This document shows, in pieces, positions 1 to 9,535 of a DNA stretch of 64,000 nucleotides. The stretch is from GCA-2697345 sp002697345 (GTDB lineage Bacteria; Pseudomonadota; Alphaproteobacteria; Rhodobacterales; Rhodobacteraceae). The position numbers were made by a program, and so were the translations under genes. The stretch covers positions 62,001-126,000 of the forward strand of contig CALSNB010000002.1 of NCBI GenBank assembly GCA_943787605.1. The letters are read 5' to 3'. The notes under the pieces were generated by a model. It searched no databases, was not told the origin of the DNA, and was given only the letters and a program-made list of their open reading frames with translations. How positions within the stretch are numbered: position 1 is the stretch's first letter; each line of letters starts with the position of its first letter.

Positions 1-285
1 TCACAATACCACTCTCGGGCCAAGGGCACATGGGCCTCTATGGAATGGGTATTGGATGACGAAATTGATTCTTGGATCGATGAAGCTCGTGGAACAGGTG
101 ATGTAACTGCTCAGAATGCGATTTACAAAAAAATACAACAGAAACTGACAGATACCCAGTCAGATGTATATCTCCTTACTCGGACTAGCCAGCAAGCATT
201 TTCTGATTGTCTGCAAGGGTTCGAATGGGTCCCGATGATGAGCTTTGAGTACAATTTTCACAATATGAAGTGGGTATGTAATTAA
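1..285 (+). CDS. ABC transporter substrate-binding protein, family 5 (C-terminal fragment)
   Basis: The reading frame is open from the first base of the window and ends at a TAA at 283-285, so only the last 94 residues are present. The fragment opens with a YHSRAKGTWAS stretch and carries the D-E-I-D, A-I-Y-K and D-V-Y-L-L elements that I associate with the C-terminal lobe of peptide/dipeptide (DppA/OppA-like) solute-binding proteins. Such proteins sit in the periplasm and deliver peptides or other organic solutes to an ABC permease. A methionine at 40 is internal and not a true start. The remaining transporter genes, if linked, lie to the left of the window because a terminator follows. The substrate cannot be told from this fragment. 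Confidence 0.75.
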   Translation, partial: SQYHSRAKGTWASMEWVLDDEIDSWIDEARGTGDVTAQNAIYKKIQQKLTDTQSDVYLLTRTSQQAFSDCLQGFEWVPMMSFEYNFHNMKWVCN

Positions 286-318
286 TATCTGAGCTTTTTA
301 AATTTACTTGTAAAATTA

Positions 319-350
319 CTTGCACCCCCCTCCGTGGGGGTGCAAGTTTT
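319..350. terminator. Rho-independent terminator
   Basis: A perfect 11-bp GC-rich stem (CTTGCACCCCC at 319-329, GGGGGTGCAAG at 336-346) with a six-base loop is followed by TTTT. It lies 33 bases after the stop of the binding-protein gene and before the convergent oxidoreductase gene, so it may serve both strands, although the T run favours the plus strand. The rest of 286-482 is AT-rich and shows nothing else. Confidence 0.85.
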
Positions 351-482
351 CACTTTAAAGCCAATTTGCTGAGTACAAATAAAAAAATGTACTTCGCTTG
401 CTATTTCAATAAGTAAAAAGCTAATAACATATTTTTAAATATTTTACTTTTACGGCAATACTTTTACCTATTAAAAGCTCTT

Positions 483-1490
483 CTAGAGGTATTTAAGCCC
501 TGTATTGATGACGACTTTACCGTGGTTAATGCGCGGTTGGCTTAGATATTCCCACGCATCTCGATACCCTTCCATTGGGTAAACACGATCGATATTCGGC
601 ACAAGCTTTCCACGCGCAAGTGCATTATAAACGAATTCTGTTCCCTTGGCTTGCATCAGCGGATCTTCAACATAGTTAAATAACGAATAGGGGTGAAAAG
701 TGGCGTTTGCTTGAAACATATCAACAATTGGTAGTTGTGGAAAAATGCCATCTAAGGTGCCGTAGAAATAAATGGTGGCATCACGAGCAAGTGCCGGACT
801 ATACCGCGCCATCATGCTGGCGCCAATCGGATCAAAGGCAGCATCAATGCCGTGACCGTCGGTCAACTCTCGTAACGTCTTTGCTAAATCATCAGTACCT
901 GGCACAATGACATGCGAAGCGCCTGAAGATAGTAGATATTCACGATTGTGTTCAAATCGCGTTGTGGCGATCATATTAGCCCCAAACATGGCTCCAATAT
1001 TAAGCGCTGCATTTCCGGCTGTCCCAGTAGCCGCAGTTACGAGGATAGATTTTCCTGGCACAGCTTTGCATAGCTCCACGATGGGATAATAGGCGGTCAT
1101 AAATTGCATCCACACCGAGGCGCTTTCAACTGCTGACAATCCCTTTGGGGCAGGAGTCACATAACGCGTATCTATCGTAATAAAGTCGGCACTGGCCCCA
1201 TTATTGAAATAGAAATATGGCAGTGTACAGTAGCGCGCACCAAGCTTAATCCCAGTCACACCGTCGCCGATCTCATCCACAATACCGGCAGCTTCCATCC
1301 CAATGCGTGCGGGAAAGCTATTGAAACTGAAGGAATAGTTATCCTGCATCAAGTCCATATCCCCCCAATTCAACGCAAAAGCTTCTATTCGTATACGAAT
1401 TTCGCCAGGCCTGGGATGTTGAGGTTCGCATTTTTGCAAGACTAACCCTTGGTACCCAGAGTAATCTTTGATTACCCATTCTCGTGCCAT
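483..1490 (-). CDS. MDR-superfamily zinc-type/quinone oxidoreductase
   Basis: This encodes a medium-chain dehydrogenase/reductase of about 335 residues. The N-terminal GroES-like domain shows the family pattern P-R-P-G-E-I-R-I-R and G-M-E-A-A-G-I-V-D-E-I-G, and the Rossmann domain shows A-A-T-G-T-A-G-N-A followed by a basic residue region suited to NADPH. The cysteine-rich structural zinc loop is absent, so it resembles quinone reductase-like members that reduce enones or quinones. The open frame runs up to 1556, but I chose the ATG at 1490 because GGAGAAC lies just upstream and the family N-terminus (MAREWVI) starts there. It is divergent from the reductive dehalogenase gene with 230 bases between, so shared regulation is possible but unproven. 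The substrate is unknown. Confidence 0.8.
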   Translation of the reverse strand: MAREWVIKDYSGYQGLVLQKCEPQHPRPGEIRIRIEAFALNWGDMDLMQDNYSFSFNSFPARIGMEAAGIVDEIGDGVTGIKLGARYCTLPYFYFNNGASADFITIDTRYVTPAPKGLSAVESASVWMQFMTAYYPIVELCKAVPGKSILVTAATGTAGNAALNIGAMFGANMIATTRFEHNREYLLSSGASHVIVPGTDDLAKTLRELTDGHGIDAAFDPIGASMMARYSPALARDATIYFYGTLDGIFPQLPIVDMFQANATFHPYSLFNYVEDPLMQAKGTEFVYNALARGKLVPNIDRVYPMEGYRDAWEYLSQPRINHGKVVINTGLKYL

Positions 1491-1720
1491 AGTGTTCTCC
1501 ATATTCTGTTGGGCCACCAATCTGTTCACCAAACAATTTAAATTTATAAGTATCAAATGCGAACTATTTTACCTGCCACCAATATTTCATACCAGATAAT
1601 AATTTTACAATCTATAATACTTAAAACATTATTCAACACTTTACCGTCGGTTGAAACGGGTTAATAGTTTAGATACACGTGGCTGTGATGTTTGAGCTAA
1701 AGGGGTAGCAAGGGATAGGA

Positions 1721-4700
1721 ATGCGTTTATTCTCTACAAAAAAACGTCCTGTTCATATGGGACCTTATCCGACAGAAAGATTGAAGCGCGGGAGAATGCC
1801 TGATTTGACTGAGGTGCCCCCGATGTGTGCGCTGTCATTTCGTCGACCAGAGGCACCTGAAAGTATTGTTAATGCAATGTGTGAGTACCAGGCCATGTTG
1901 GATGCGATCCGCGATGGTATGATAAATAAAGCAGTTTCAGAAATACCTGTCGACCCTAAGGAGAGAACAGATCACCTTAAGGCTTTTGGCTTTTTTTCGG
2001 ATGCATCAATGGTAGGTGTCTGTCGACTTCAAGATACAGATTTATTATCAAAACCTTTTAATAACCCAGATATCGCTCACTTGGCAGAAGCCTTGCGCAC
2101 TCGCCAAACTAAAACTCTTGCGGCAGGTATTGATGGGATTATGGCAGATCTTAAAGAGTCAATGGAAGCGCCACCTACGACTATTAATGGGCACACACAT
2201 GCGCTTATATTTTTATATGAAAACCCACGTGATATTCGCTCAGACGAACCTGGAACTGATTGGTTAAAAGACGCATTAAGTCATCGGGCATGTTTGAGAG
2301 CAAATGAAACTGCAGCGGTGATAGCTAACTATATTCGATTGTTAGGATATGATGCTAAATCGCATTCGGGGTCTGCCTCAGATGTTGATTTAAACCAATT
2401 AGCAGTTACTGCAGGGTTAGTATGGTGTATTAAAGGGCAGTTAATCGCACCTTATATTGGTTCAAGCTTTGGACTTGCTGCTGTCACCTGCACACTTGAT
2501 CTCTCGGTTGATAGCCCTCTCGCATCGGAACATGAACAACCTTGGTTTAAGACCAAAGGACCTGCCTGGTGGTTAGGGAAGGGGTTTTCTAAAAACGCAA
2601 TGAATCGTGATCCGTACACAAAAAGAAGATTTGTAGATGGAGCACATCCATTTGAGCGTCTAAAGCGAGTAGAGACGCCAACTACCTACATTGACGAAAC
2701 AAGAGTTGCACGAGTGCCAAAACGCACTGATATGTTTGCGAGAGCTCAATTTGGTGATATGGGAAAAATTAATCAAGATGGTGCAAAAGGTGGGTACTAT
2801 GTTCGTAAAACTGCACCATCTTCTGCGCAACGGCGTGCACTTGGTGCTTTTATTTTGCTTCAAGATGGTGATCCAAACCCTTCTGGTTCTCGTCCAACAA
2901 ATATAGAAAAAAATGCAAATAATATTAAAGCTACTAGCTACTTTTTAGGAATAGATGCCGTTGGGATTTCTAGATGTCCAGATTGGGCTTGGTATAGCCA
3001 TGATGCGACTGGTACTCCTATTGATCCCCCTCATAATAATGCGATCTCCATGATTATAGATCAGGGTTATGAAACTATGGAGGGCGCTTCCGGTGATGAC
3101 TGGATTTCAGTAGCCCAATCTATGCGTGCTTATTTGAGGTTTTCACTGTTGGGAGGTGTAATAGCTAAACAAATTCGTAACTTAGGTTACAAGGCAAAGT
3201 CCCATACGGTAATGGATGGAGAGGTTCTTCAGCCACCTTTATTATTACTTTCAGGTTTGGGTGAGGTTAGTCGTATAGGCGAAGTTATTTTGAATCCGTA
3301 CCTTGGGCCGCGTTTAAAATCTGGAGCTGTTACAACTGATATGCCCATGGCATATGATAAACCCATTGATTTTGGTCTTCAGAATTTTTGTGAGAACTGC
3401 AACAAGTGTGCACGCGAATGTCCAGCGGGTGCGATAACGGCAGGACCAAAGTTGATGTTTAATGGTTATGAAATTTGGAAATCTGATAGCCAAAAATGCG
3501 CTACTTATAGGATTACTACAGAAGGTGGGGCAATGTGTGGTCGTTGTATGAAAACCTGTCCGTGGAATTTAGAAGGGTTATTTGCGGAAGCCCCATTTAG
3601 GTGGTTAGCCTCAAATGCCCCACAGCTGGCAAAACCATTAGCGAAGTTGGATGATTTAGTTGGAAATGGTGACCTTAATGATATTAAAAAATGGTGGTGG
3701 GACATAGAGTTAGAAGAAGGTGGTGGTTATAAGCCCAGCAGAAAAAAGTTGAATCGTCGAGGTTTACAACGCGATCTTAACCTAAAGTATGAAGATCAAA
3801 CTCTTGCTGTGTACCCAGCTAATCTAGCACCTCATCCGTGGCCTTATCCATCACCAATGGATCGTGAGAGTGGTATCGAAGCATATCAAGCAATGATCAC
3901 AGCAGACGAATATAAAATAAAATTAAAAAATGGAGAAACCGACCACATTCATCAGTATAGTGTGCCAAGTGATGCCCCTGTTATCCAAGTTGTAGTTAGC
4001 AGAGTTCATGAAATGACAGAGTCGTTAATTAAATATGAGTTTAAGCGGCCCGATGGACTGGACTTACCCGAATGGACCGCAGGAGCGCATATAGATATTG
4101 TAGTTGCTCCTGAGTTTTTGCGTCAATATTCAATGTCTGGAGATCCTGCAGACAGATCCAAATATCAGATAGGTGTTCTACGTGAGGATGAGGGGCGTGG
4201 AGGTTCTAAAATGATGCATCGAATCTTTTTAGAAGGGCGTAAGGTATTTATTTCTAAACCTATTAACCATTTTGAATTAGATGAAACAGCAACAAAAACT
4301 TTTTTAATGGGGGGAGGTATTGGTGTTACTCCTATGATTTCATTTGCTCACCGGTTGTATGCTTTGGGAGAAAACTTCGAACTCCATTATTCAGCTAACT
4401 CAAAATTGAAAGCGGGGTATTTAGATGATCTGAAAACTTTCCCGTGGTCTGACAAAGTACATTTTCATTTTTCTGATGAAGGGACACGTGCTGATTTTAA
4501 TATCGTCTTGGGTAATTATAAAAAAAATATGCAAGTTTATATTTGTGGTTCAGAACGATACATGGACTCTGTTGTTCTGGCAGCTGAGAATAAGGAGATT
4601 CCTCAGGAAAAAGTTCACTTAGAGTATTTCTCGGTTCCTGTGGAACCAGATTATATAAATCAAAACTTTATTTTAAAACTTGTAAAGTCTCAGCAAGAGT

Positions 4701-4927
4701 TGGTTGTACCATTTAATAAGTCAGCTACCGATATCTTGACAGAGAATGGTTACCCCGTTGACGTAAAGTGCTCTGACGGACTTTGTGGGGTTTGCAGCTG
4801 TGAGCTAATTTCAGGAGAAGTAGAGCATCGAGACTTCGTGCTGTCAAAAAAACAACAACAAACTCAAATTATTCTATGCAAAAGCCGTGCTTTACTCGAG
4901 GGTGGTGTAATTGAAATTGATCTATAA
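1721..4927 (+). CDS. rdhA: Self-sufficient cobalamin-dependent reductive dehalogenase with fused flavin/[2Fe-2S] reductase
   Basis: This 1,068-residue protein matches the architecture of the catabolic dehalogenases BhbA and NpRdhA, which remove halogen from halophenolic compounds using cob(I)alamin. Residues 1 to about 330 form a degenerate copy of the B12-binding half and about 330-555 the working copy. Two ferredoxin-type clusters follow: C557, C560, C563, C567 and C593, C606, C609, C613. After a linker comes a phthalate-dioxygenase-reductase-like module: R801-x-Y803-S804 for the flavin, G864-G-G for NAD, then a plant-type [2Fe-2S] site with C1017, C1022, C1025 and C1053. There is no Tat signal, so it should be cytoplasmic and take electrons directly from NAD(P)H. 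Tyr425 and Lys491/Lys493 lie close to where NpRdhA has its catalytic Tyr426 and Lys488; I recall those numbers and could not align them. No anchor subunit gene (rdhB) or B12 riboswitch is visible nearby. Confidence 0.92.
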   Translation: MRLFSTKKRPVHMGPYPTERLKRGRMPDLTEVPPMCALSFRRPEAPESIVNAMCEYQAMLDAIRDGMINKAVSEIPVDPKERTDHLKAFGFFSDASMVGVCRLQDTDLLSKPFNNPDIAHLAEALRTRQTKTLAAGIDGIMADLKESMEAPPTTINGHTHALIFLYENPRDIRSDEPGTDWLKDALSHRACLRANETAAVIANYIRLLGYDAKSHSGSASDVDLNQLAVTAGLVWCIKGQLIAPYIGSSFGLAAVTCTLDLSVDSPLASEHEQPWFKTKGPAWWLGKGFSKNAMNRDPYTKRRFVDGAHPFERLKRVETPTTYIDETRVARVPKRTDMFARAQFGDMGKINQDGAKGGYYVRKTAPSSAQRRALGAFILLQDGDPNPSGSRPTNIEKNANNIKATSYFLGIDAVGISRCPDWAWYSHDATGTPIDPPHNNAISMIIDQGYETMEGASGDDWISVAQSMRAYLRFSLLGGVIAKQIRNLGYKAKSHTVMDGEVLQPPLLLLSGLGEVSRIGEVILNPYLGPRLKSGAVTTDMPMAYDKPIDFGLQNFCENCNKCARECPAGAITAGPKLMFNGYEIWKSDSQKCATYRITTEGGAMCGRCMKTCPWNLEGLFAEAPFRWLASNAPQLAKPLAKLDDLVGNGDLNDIKKWWWDIELEEGGGYKPSRKKLNRRGLQRDLNLKYEDQTLAVYPANLAPHPWPYPSPMDRESGIEAYQAMITADEYKIKLKNGETDHIHQYSVPSDAPVIQVVVSRVHEMTESLIKYEFKRPDGLDLPEWTAGAHIDIVVAPEFLRQYSMSGDPADRSKYQIGVLREDEGRGGSKMMHRIFLEGRKVFISKPINHFELDETATKTFLMGGGIGVTPMISFAHRLYALGENFELHYSANSKLKAGYLDDLKTFPWSDKVHFHFSDEGTRADFNIVLGNYKKNMQVYICGSERYMDSVVLAAENKEIPQEKVHLEYFSVPVEPDYINQNFILKLVKSQQELVVPFNKSATDILTENGYPVDVKCSDGLCGVCSCELISGEVEHRDFVLSKKQQQTQIILCKSRALLEGGVIEIDL

Positions 4928-5049
4928 GACTTAAGATCAGTCTCTAATAATGAGAGGGTTTATTACGTATAAGCTAAAATTATACAAAAAAATTCAGTAA
5001 TAACGTATTTCTTTGTTCAAATTATAATTAATTTTTTTAGTTAGTCTTT

Positions 5050-5835
5050 TTATTTCCCATTAAATTTTGGACTTTTCTTTGCAAGAAAGGCACTTATGCC
5101 AGCAGGCCCATCATTTGTGCGCATCATGTTAGCAATTGAACGTGTCTCATGATCAAGTTGAGTTTCGATTCCATCAGAAAAAGCGGTGTTTAGTAGCCGT
5201 TTTACGCCACCAAAGGCTTTCGTAGGCCCTGAGGCAAATTGGTTTGCCATTGTATAAGCTTCTTTCATAACTACCTCGGATGTCACTACTTTGTTTACAA
5301 TACCCCAGTCTTGAGCTTCTGATGCAGTAAGAACCCGATTAGTAAGCATTAATTCTTTAGCACGTAAAAGACCAACATGCTTAGCAAGATAGTAAGTAGA
5401 GGATCCATCTGGAGTAAGCCCCGAAGCTGTATAAGCTGATACAAACTTTGCTTTATCTGATGCTATGACATAATCGCCAGCTAAAGCTAAAGAAAACCCA
5501 GCTCCCCCAGCTGTTCCATTTAAAGCAATAATTATGGGTGCATCAATATGTGAGAACCTTGTGAGTCCAGCATGTAGTAATGTAGCCATTTTTGTTAGGT
5601 GGGTGTGTTTGTCTTCGACGGCGTTCATCTCTACCAGATCCCCACCACCACAAAACATTTTACCAGCTCCAGTTATAATTACGCAACGTACGTCTGGAGA
5701 ACCACATCTTACACTTACATCAAATAGCTCTTCAGTCATCTTAGCGTTTAATGCATTCGCAGAATTATCTGTTCTATTAAGGGTAATAGTTGCTATGCTC
5801 TTTGAAAATTCAAAACTGAGTGTCTGGTAAGCCAT
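5050..5835 (-). CDS. Enoyl-CoA hydratase/isomerase family protein (PaaG-like)
   Basis: This 261-residue crotonase-fold protein has the family's oxyanion-hole segments, C-G-G-G-D-L near residue 62 and A-G-G-A-G-F near 110. At the second catalytic position it has T-P-D-G-S-S rather than the usual P-E, so the hydratase glutamate is replaced by aspartate. That pattern is known from isomerases such as PaaG (ring-1,2-epoxyphenylacetyl-CoA isomerase) and some delta3,delta2-enoyl-CoA isomerases. An isomerase role in aromatic or fatty acyl-CoA catabolism is therefore more likely than simple hydration. The gene converges on the dehalogenase gene, with 122 bases between and no clear terminator. The start ATG at 5835 fits the family N-terminus. 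Confidence 0.82.
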   Translation of the reverse strand: MAYQTLSFEFSKSIATITLNRTDNSANALNAKMTEELFDVSVRCGSPDVRCVIITGAGKMFCGGGDLVEMNAVEDKHTHLTKMATLLHAGLTRFSHIDAPIIIALNGTAGGAGFSLALAGDYVIASDKAKFVSAYTASGLTPDGSSTYYLAKHVGLLRAKELMLTNRVLTASEAQDWGIVNKVVTSEVVMKEAYTMANQFASGPTKAFGGVKRLLNTAFSDGIETQLDHETRSIANMMRTNDGPAGISAFLAKKSPKFNGK

Positions 5836-6205
5836 TAAAGTTTCCTAATCTACATTAGCGTATTACTGTATTTCATTGTCAACATTAAATGAAGTTTTCT
5901 TTGTTCTTAATAGTTAGTTTCCTATACATTATTTAAGGGCATTAATTTCAGAGTTCAAATGATTTTGTTGTTTATTGAGTTCCACCAGATTACATACCCT
6001 TATTATTCACATGCATCATAAAGGAACCATAAAGTTCATTGGTAGTTTCCTTGAAAGAAAGCTTAGAAGGAATTTTACATTATTTTAACACTTGCGCTAT
6101 TAAATTAGTGTCACTAGTTTTTGTCAAAGAGTAGTTTGCAGCGCAGATATTAATTCTAGCTTTTGTAAAAAATTATATGATAAAGAAATACAATGAGGTG
6201 TATGG
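5836..6205. other. AT-rich intergenic region
   Basis: This 370-base gap separates the enoyl-CoA hydratase gene (leftward) from a small membrane protein gene (rightward). Both start here, so it must hold their promoters. I found only open stretches of 20-25 codons, no stable hairpin and no recognisable RNA. Confidence 0.5.
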
Positions 6206-6424
6206 ATGTACTTGTTAATTGGTAGAGTGTACCGGATCCTTGTTGTTTTTGGGTACGTTGTTTTATTTGTTTTTGCTATCCAACAGTTTGATAACTGGAA
6301 TGTGAACTCTGAAAGCCACGATTGGACAGATTATTTTGACATTATTATTGGAAGTGTTCTTTTAGTTTTCATATTATACCGATTTTTAAAGTTTATTTCT
6401 CGAAACTATGTTCGTCAAAAATAA
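6206..6424 (+). CDS. Small two-helix membrane protein, unknown
   Basis: A 72-residue open frame with two strongly hydrophobic segments, about residues 8-25 and 46-64, separated by an acidic and polar loop (W-N-V-N-S-E-S-H-D-W) and ending in a basic tail. The pattern suggests a small inner-membrane protein with both termini in the cytoplasm. A GAGG element lies about 12 bases before the ATG. It is followed after 54 bases by the convergent FAD/Fe-S dehydrogenase gene. I do not recognise the family; its reality rests on the coherent membrane topology and the long gap upstream. Confidence 0.5.
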   Translation: MYLLIGRVYRILVVFGYVVLFVFAIQQFDNWNVNSESHDWTDYFDIIIGSVLLVFILYRFLKFISRNYVRQK

Positions 6425-6478
6425 AAATTGAAACTAAAGCTGGAGGAACACTGCGGTAAAAGATACTACCTTTCGAAA

Positions 6479-9400
6479 TTAACTTCCAGATAAAGCCATC
6501 TCTAAAATCCGTGCAACATGAATGGCTTCGGTGTTCGTACCATCTTTTATTTGAGTGCGGCACGAGGTTCCGTCAGCAACTACTATGGAGTTTTTAGGTC
6601 TAGCTCGTACGGCAGGAAAAAGATCCAACTCACCCATTTCCATTGAAACTGAATATGTGTCAGTTTTCAATCCAAATGACCCCGCCATTCCGCAACAGCT
6701 AGTCTCCAATATTTCAACGGCAGTATTGGGAAGTAAGTTTAAAACTTGTTCAACCGATGACATTACTCCTGCCGCTTTTTGATGACAGTGGCCATGTAAT
6801 AGAATAGTATCTGTAGGAGACTTAAATAGAGATTTAAATAAATTTTTATCTAAATGTTTAGCAATGTATTCTTCAAATAAAAGTGCATACTTTGCTACTA
6901 ATTCTGCATCTTTACCTGGTATAAGTCTCGGAATTTCATCTCTTAAAGCTAATAGACAACTAGGTTCTAAACCCACAATGTACCGCCCAGCTTTAGCATG
7001 TGGTAAGAGGGCGTTAACTAATCGCGTTGCTTCCTCCTTTGCTTTATCCACAAGACCAGTCGATAAAAAAGTCCTACCACAACATAAAGGTCTTTTTCTG
7101 TCTTCTGGTTTTGCTATAACAAAAGAAACTTTGGCCTTATTAAAAACTGCTATCGCTGCACGCAAGTTTTCGGGCTCAAAGTATCGATTGAATGTATCCG
7201 CAAATAACACAATATCTGGGTTAACTCTTGAGGGGTGCTTTCTATCGTTAAAGGTATCATTCGACCAATTAGGAAGAGGTCTCTTCGCGGAGAAACCAGT
7301 GGCTCGCTCTAAGGCCTTTGCTAAAATTGGAACACGATTCCTTAGATTCATAAGGCGAGGAAATTTAGATACAACACTCGCGTATCGAGGTAGATAAGAA
7401 ATTAATCTATCACTGAATGTTAAACCAAATTTTTTAATGCGAGCTGCTGAAACTTCTATTTTCATTGCGGCCATATCCACACCTGTTGGGCATTCGCGCT
7501 GACATCCTTTGCATGAGACGCATAATTTCATTGTGTTGAACATTTCTTCTGAAGTGAAGGCATCTGCTCCTAATTGATTTGTAATTGCTAGACGCAAAGC
7601 ATTTGCACGACCTCGTGTTACATCGTTTTCGTTTCGTGTGACGCGGTAAGAGGGGCACATTGTTCCCCCCTTTAGCTTACGGCATGCACCATTGTTATTA
7701 CACATCTCGACGGCACCTAAAAACCCTCCACCTGCACCTGGCCAATTCGACCAATCCAATTCTGTTTTGAACTCCTTGGCAGTATAGTTTGGGCCATAAC
7801 GGAACAAACTTCGATCATCCATTTTGGGGGCATCAACTATTTTTCCAGGGTTAAATAATCCTAATGGATCGAAAGTTTGTTTGATTTCCTTGAAAGTATT
7901 AACCAACCGTTTTCCAAACATTTTTGTATGAAACTCAGATCTGACAATTCCATCCCCGTGCTCACCTGAGTGAGATCCTTTGTATTTTGCAACTAAGTCA
8001 AAAGTTTCTTCAGCAATAGCCCGCATAGTTTTAACGTCTTGATCAAGCTTCATATTCAGGACTGGTCGAACGTGAAGACATCCAACAGAGGCATGAGCGT
8101 ACCAGGTACCTTTAGTTTGGTATTTTTCAAATATTTCTGTCAATCCGGCAGTATAGTCGGCCAAATCGGTTAATTCGACCGCACAATCTTCGACGAATGA
8201 AACAGGTTTCCCAGATTCTTTCATAGACATCATAATATTGAGTCCTGACTTTCGAACTTCTGAAATTTCGTTTTGTAAGTTGTTTTCTACTACCTTGATT
8301 ACACCGCCCCATTGAGTTCTGGAGTTTTCCCAGCAGTAACCTAGTTCTCCCATTACATCGCATAGTTCTTCTAATTTGATACTATTTTGAGACTGATCCT
8401 TTTCAGAAAACTCTATTAACAGGAGGGCCTCTGGATTTCCTTGTACAAATTTTTCAACAGATTTTTGAAATATAGGAATTTCTCGAGCTAATTTAATCAT
8501 TGTGGCGTCAACCAACTCAACTGATAGAGGTTTTAGTTTTACAAGATGTTGCGTGGCCTCCATTGCTTTGTGGAAAGATGGAAAGTGACATACGCCCATA
8601 ACTTTTTTTGTTATCAGTGGGGACAGTTTTAATTCGAGCTTTGAAGAGTATACTAAGGTGCCTTCAGACCCAACAAGTACATGTGAAAGGTTATGTGGCT
8701 CTCCCTTTGGAATTAGCGCATCAATGTTATACCCTCCCACCCTCCGGATGAGTTTAGGAAAGCGGTGCTCTATTTCCAAGGCATCTCGTTCACCGATTAG
8801 TTTTAATGCTTTTGATAAGTCTGAAGTTTTTGGATTCTCCATCGTTCCAAAATGACAGTAAGACCCGTCACTCATGAAACCTTCGATAGAGATAACATTA
8901 TCTCGCATTGTTCCATAGCGAATAGACCTTCCACCACAAGAATTATTGGCTGCCATTCCACCGATTGTTGCTCTAGAGGATGTCGAAATATCCACAGGAA
9001 ACCAAAGTCCATGAGGTTTTAATATACGATTTAGTTCATCGAGCACAATTCCTGGCTCAACTACACAACTCCTATTCTTTACATCAATTTCTATAATTTT
9101 ATTAAGGAATTTTGAATTATCTAAGACCACAGAGTTGTTAACTGTTTGACCACTTTGGGAGGTTCCACCTCCACGTGCCAAAAGACTAATACCGTCTTTT
9201 CGGCCTAAATTGATAACTTTCTCTATATCACTACTATTTTTTGGAACAACTACGCCTGTGGGTATCATTTGATAAATTGACGCATCGGTAGCATATTGCC
9301 CACGACTAAAGTTGTCGAATAGTACTTCTCCCTCGATTTCTTTTTCTAACTGTTTTCCAAAATTTAAAGCCACAGTAGAGTTTGCGATAATACTAGTCAT
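6479..9400 (-). CDS. FAD-linked D-2-hydroxyacid dehydrogenase fused to Fe-S/CCG domains (YdiJ/D-lactate dehydrogenase type)
   Basis: This 973-residue protein joins a glycolate-oxidase-like flavoprotein (PP-loop segment A-R-G-G-G-T-S-Q-S-G near residue 75, then FAD-linked C-terminal domain to about 550) to a ferredoxin-like domain with C627, C630, C633 and C637, and two CCG half-domains with cysteine pairs at 773/774 and 902/903. The layout is that of GlcD plus GlcF in one chain, as in YdiJ (D-2-hydroxyglutarate dehydrogenase) and the large Fe-S D-lactate dehydrogenases. It should oxidise a D-2-hydroxyacid at the membrane and pass electrons to quinone. D-lactate, glycolate and D-2-hydroxyglutarate cannot be told apart from sequence. 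It is divergent from the serine-glyoxylate-type aminotransferase, which hints at glycolate/glyoxylate metabolism. Full family length. Confidence 0.85.
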   Translation of the reverse strand: MTSIIANSTVALNFGKQLEKEIEGEVLFDNFSRGQYATDASIYQMIPTGVVVPKNSSDIEKVINLGRKDGISLLARGGGTSQSGQTVNNSVVLDNSKFLNKIIEIDVKNRSCVVEPGIVLDELNRILKPHGLWFPVDISTSSRATIGGMAANNSCGGRSIRYGTMRDNVISIEGFMSDGSYCHFGTMENPKTSDLSKALKLIGERDALEIEHRFPKLIRRVGGYNIDALIPKGEPHNLSHVLVGSEGTLVYSSKLELKLSPLITKKVMGVCHFPSFHKAMEATQHLVKLKPLSVELVDATMIKLAREIPIFQKSVEKFVQGNPEALLLIEFSEKDQSQNSIKLEELCDVMGELGYCWENSRTQWGGVIKVVENNLQNEISEVRKSGLNIMMSMKESGKPVSFVEDCAVELTDLADYTAGLTEIFEKYQTKGTWYAHASVGCLHVRPVLNMKLDQDVKTMRAIAEETFDLVAKYKGSHSGEHGDGIVRSEFHTKMFGKRLVNTFKEIKQTFDPLGLFNPGKIVDAPKMDDRSLFRYGPNYTAKEFKTELDWSNWPGAGGGFLGAVEMCNNNGACRKLKGGTMCPSYRVTRNENDVTRGRANALRLAITNQLGADAFTSEEMFNTMKLCVSCKGCQRECPTGVDMAAMKIEVSAARIKKFGLTFSDRLISYLPRYASVVSKFPRLMNLRNRVPILAKALERATGFSAKRPLPNWSNDTFNDRKHPSRVNPDIVLFADTFNRYFEPENLRAAIAVFNKAKVSFVIAKPEDRKRPLCCGRTFLSTGLVDKAKEEATRLVNALLPHAKAGRYIVGLEPSCLLALRDEIPRLIPGKDAELVAKYALLFEEYIAKHLDKNLFKSLFKSPTDTILLHGHCHQKAAGVMSSVEQVLNLLPNTAVEILETSCCGMAGSFGLKTDTYSVSMEMGELDLFPAVRARPKNSIVVADGTSCRTQIKDGTNTEAIHVARILEMALSGS

Positions 9401-9535
9401 ACAAAATTTTACCTTGACCTAATCATAAATTCATAATTCAATATTTAAAATCGCTTGCCGTCAAGTGACCCTCCATTGACTTACTAATTTAGTGTAACCT
9501 AAACGGACTTAGTCCCTTAATTAAGATTGATAGTT

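Noticed and set aside
1491..1720. Cobalamin riboswitch upstream of the dehalogenase
   Set aside because: No B12-box-like sequence or suitable hairpin set was recognisable.
6864..7397. 177-codon plus-strand open frame inside the FAD/Fe-S dehydrogenase
   Set aside because: It lies antisense within a well-supported gene, has no ribosome-binding site and no recognisable domains; it is a shadow frame.
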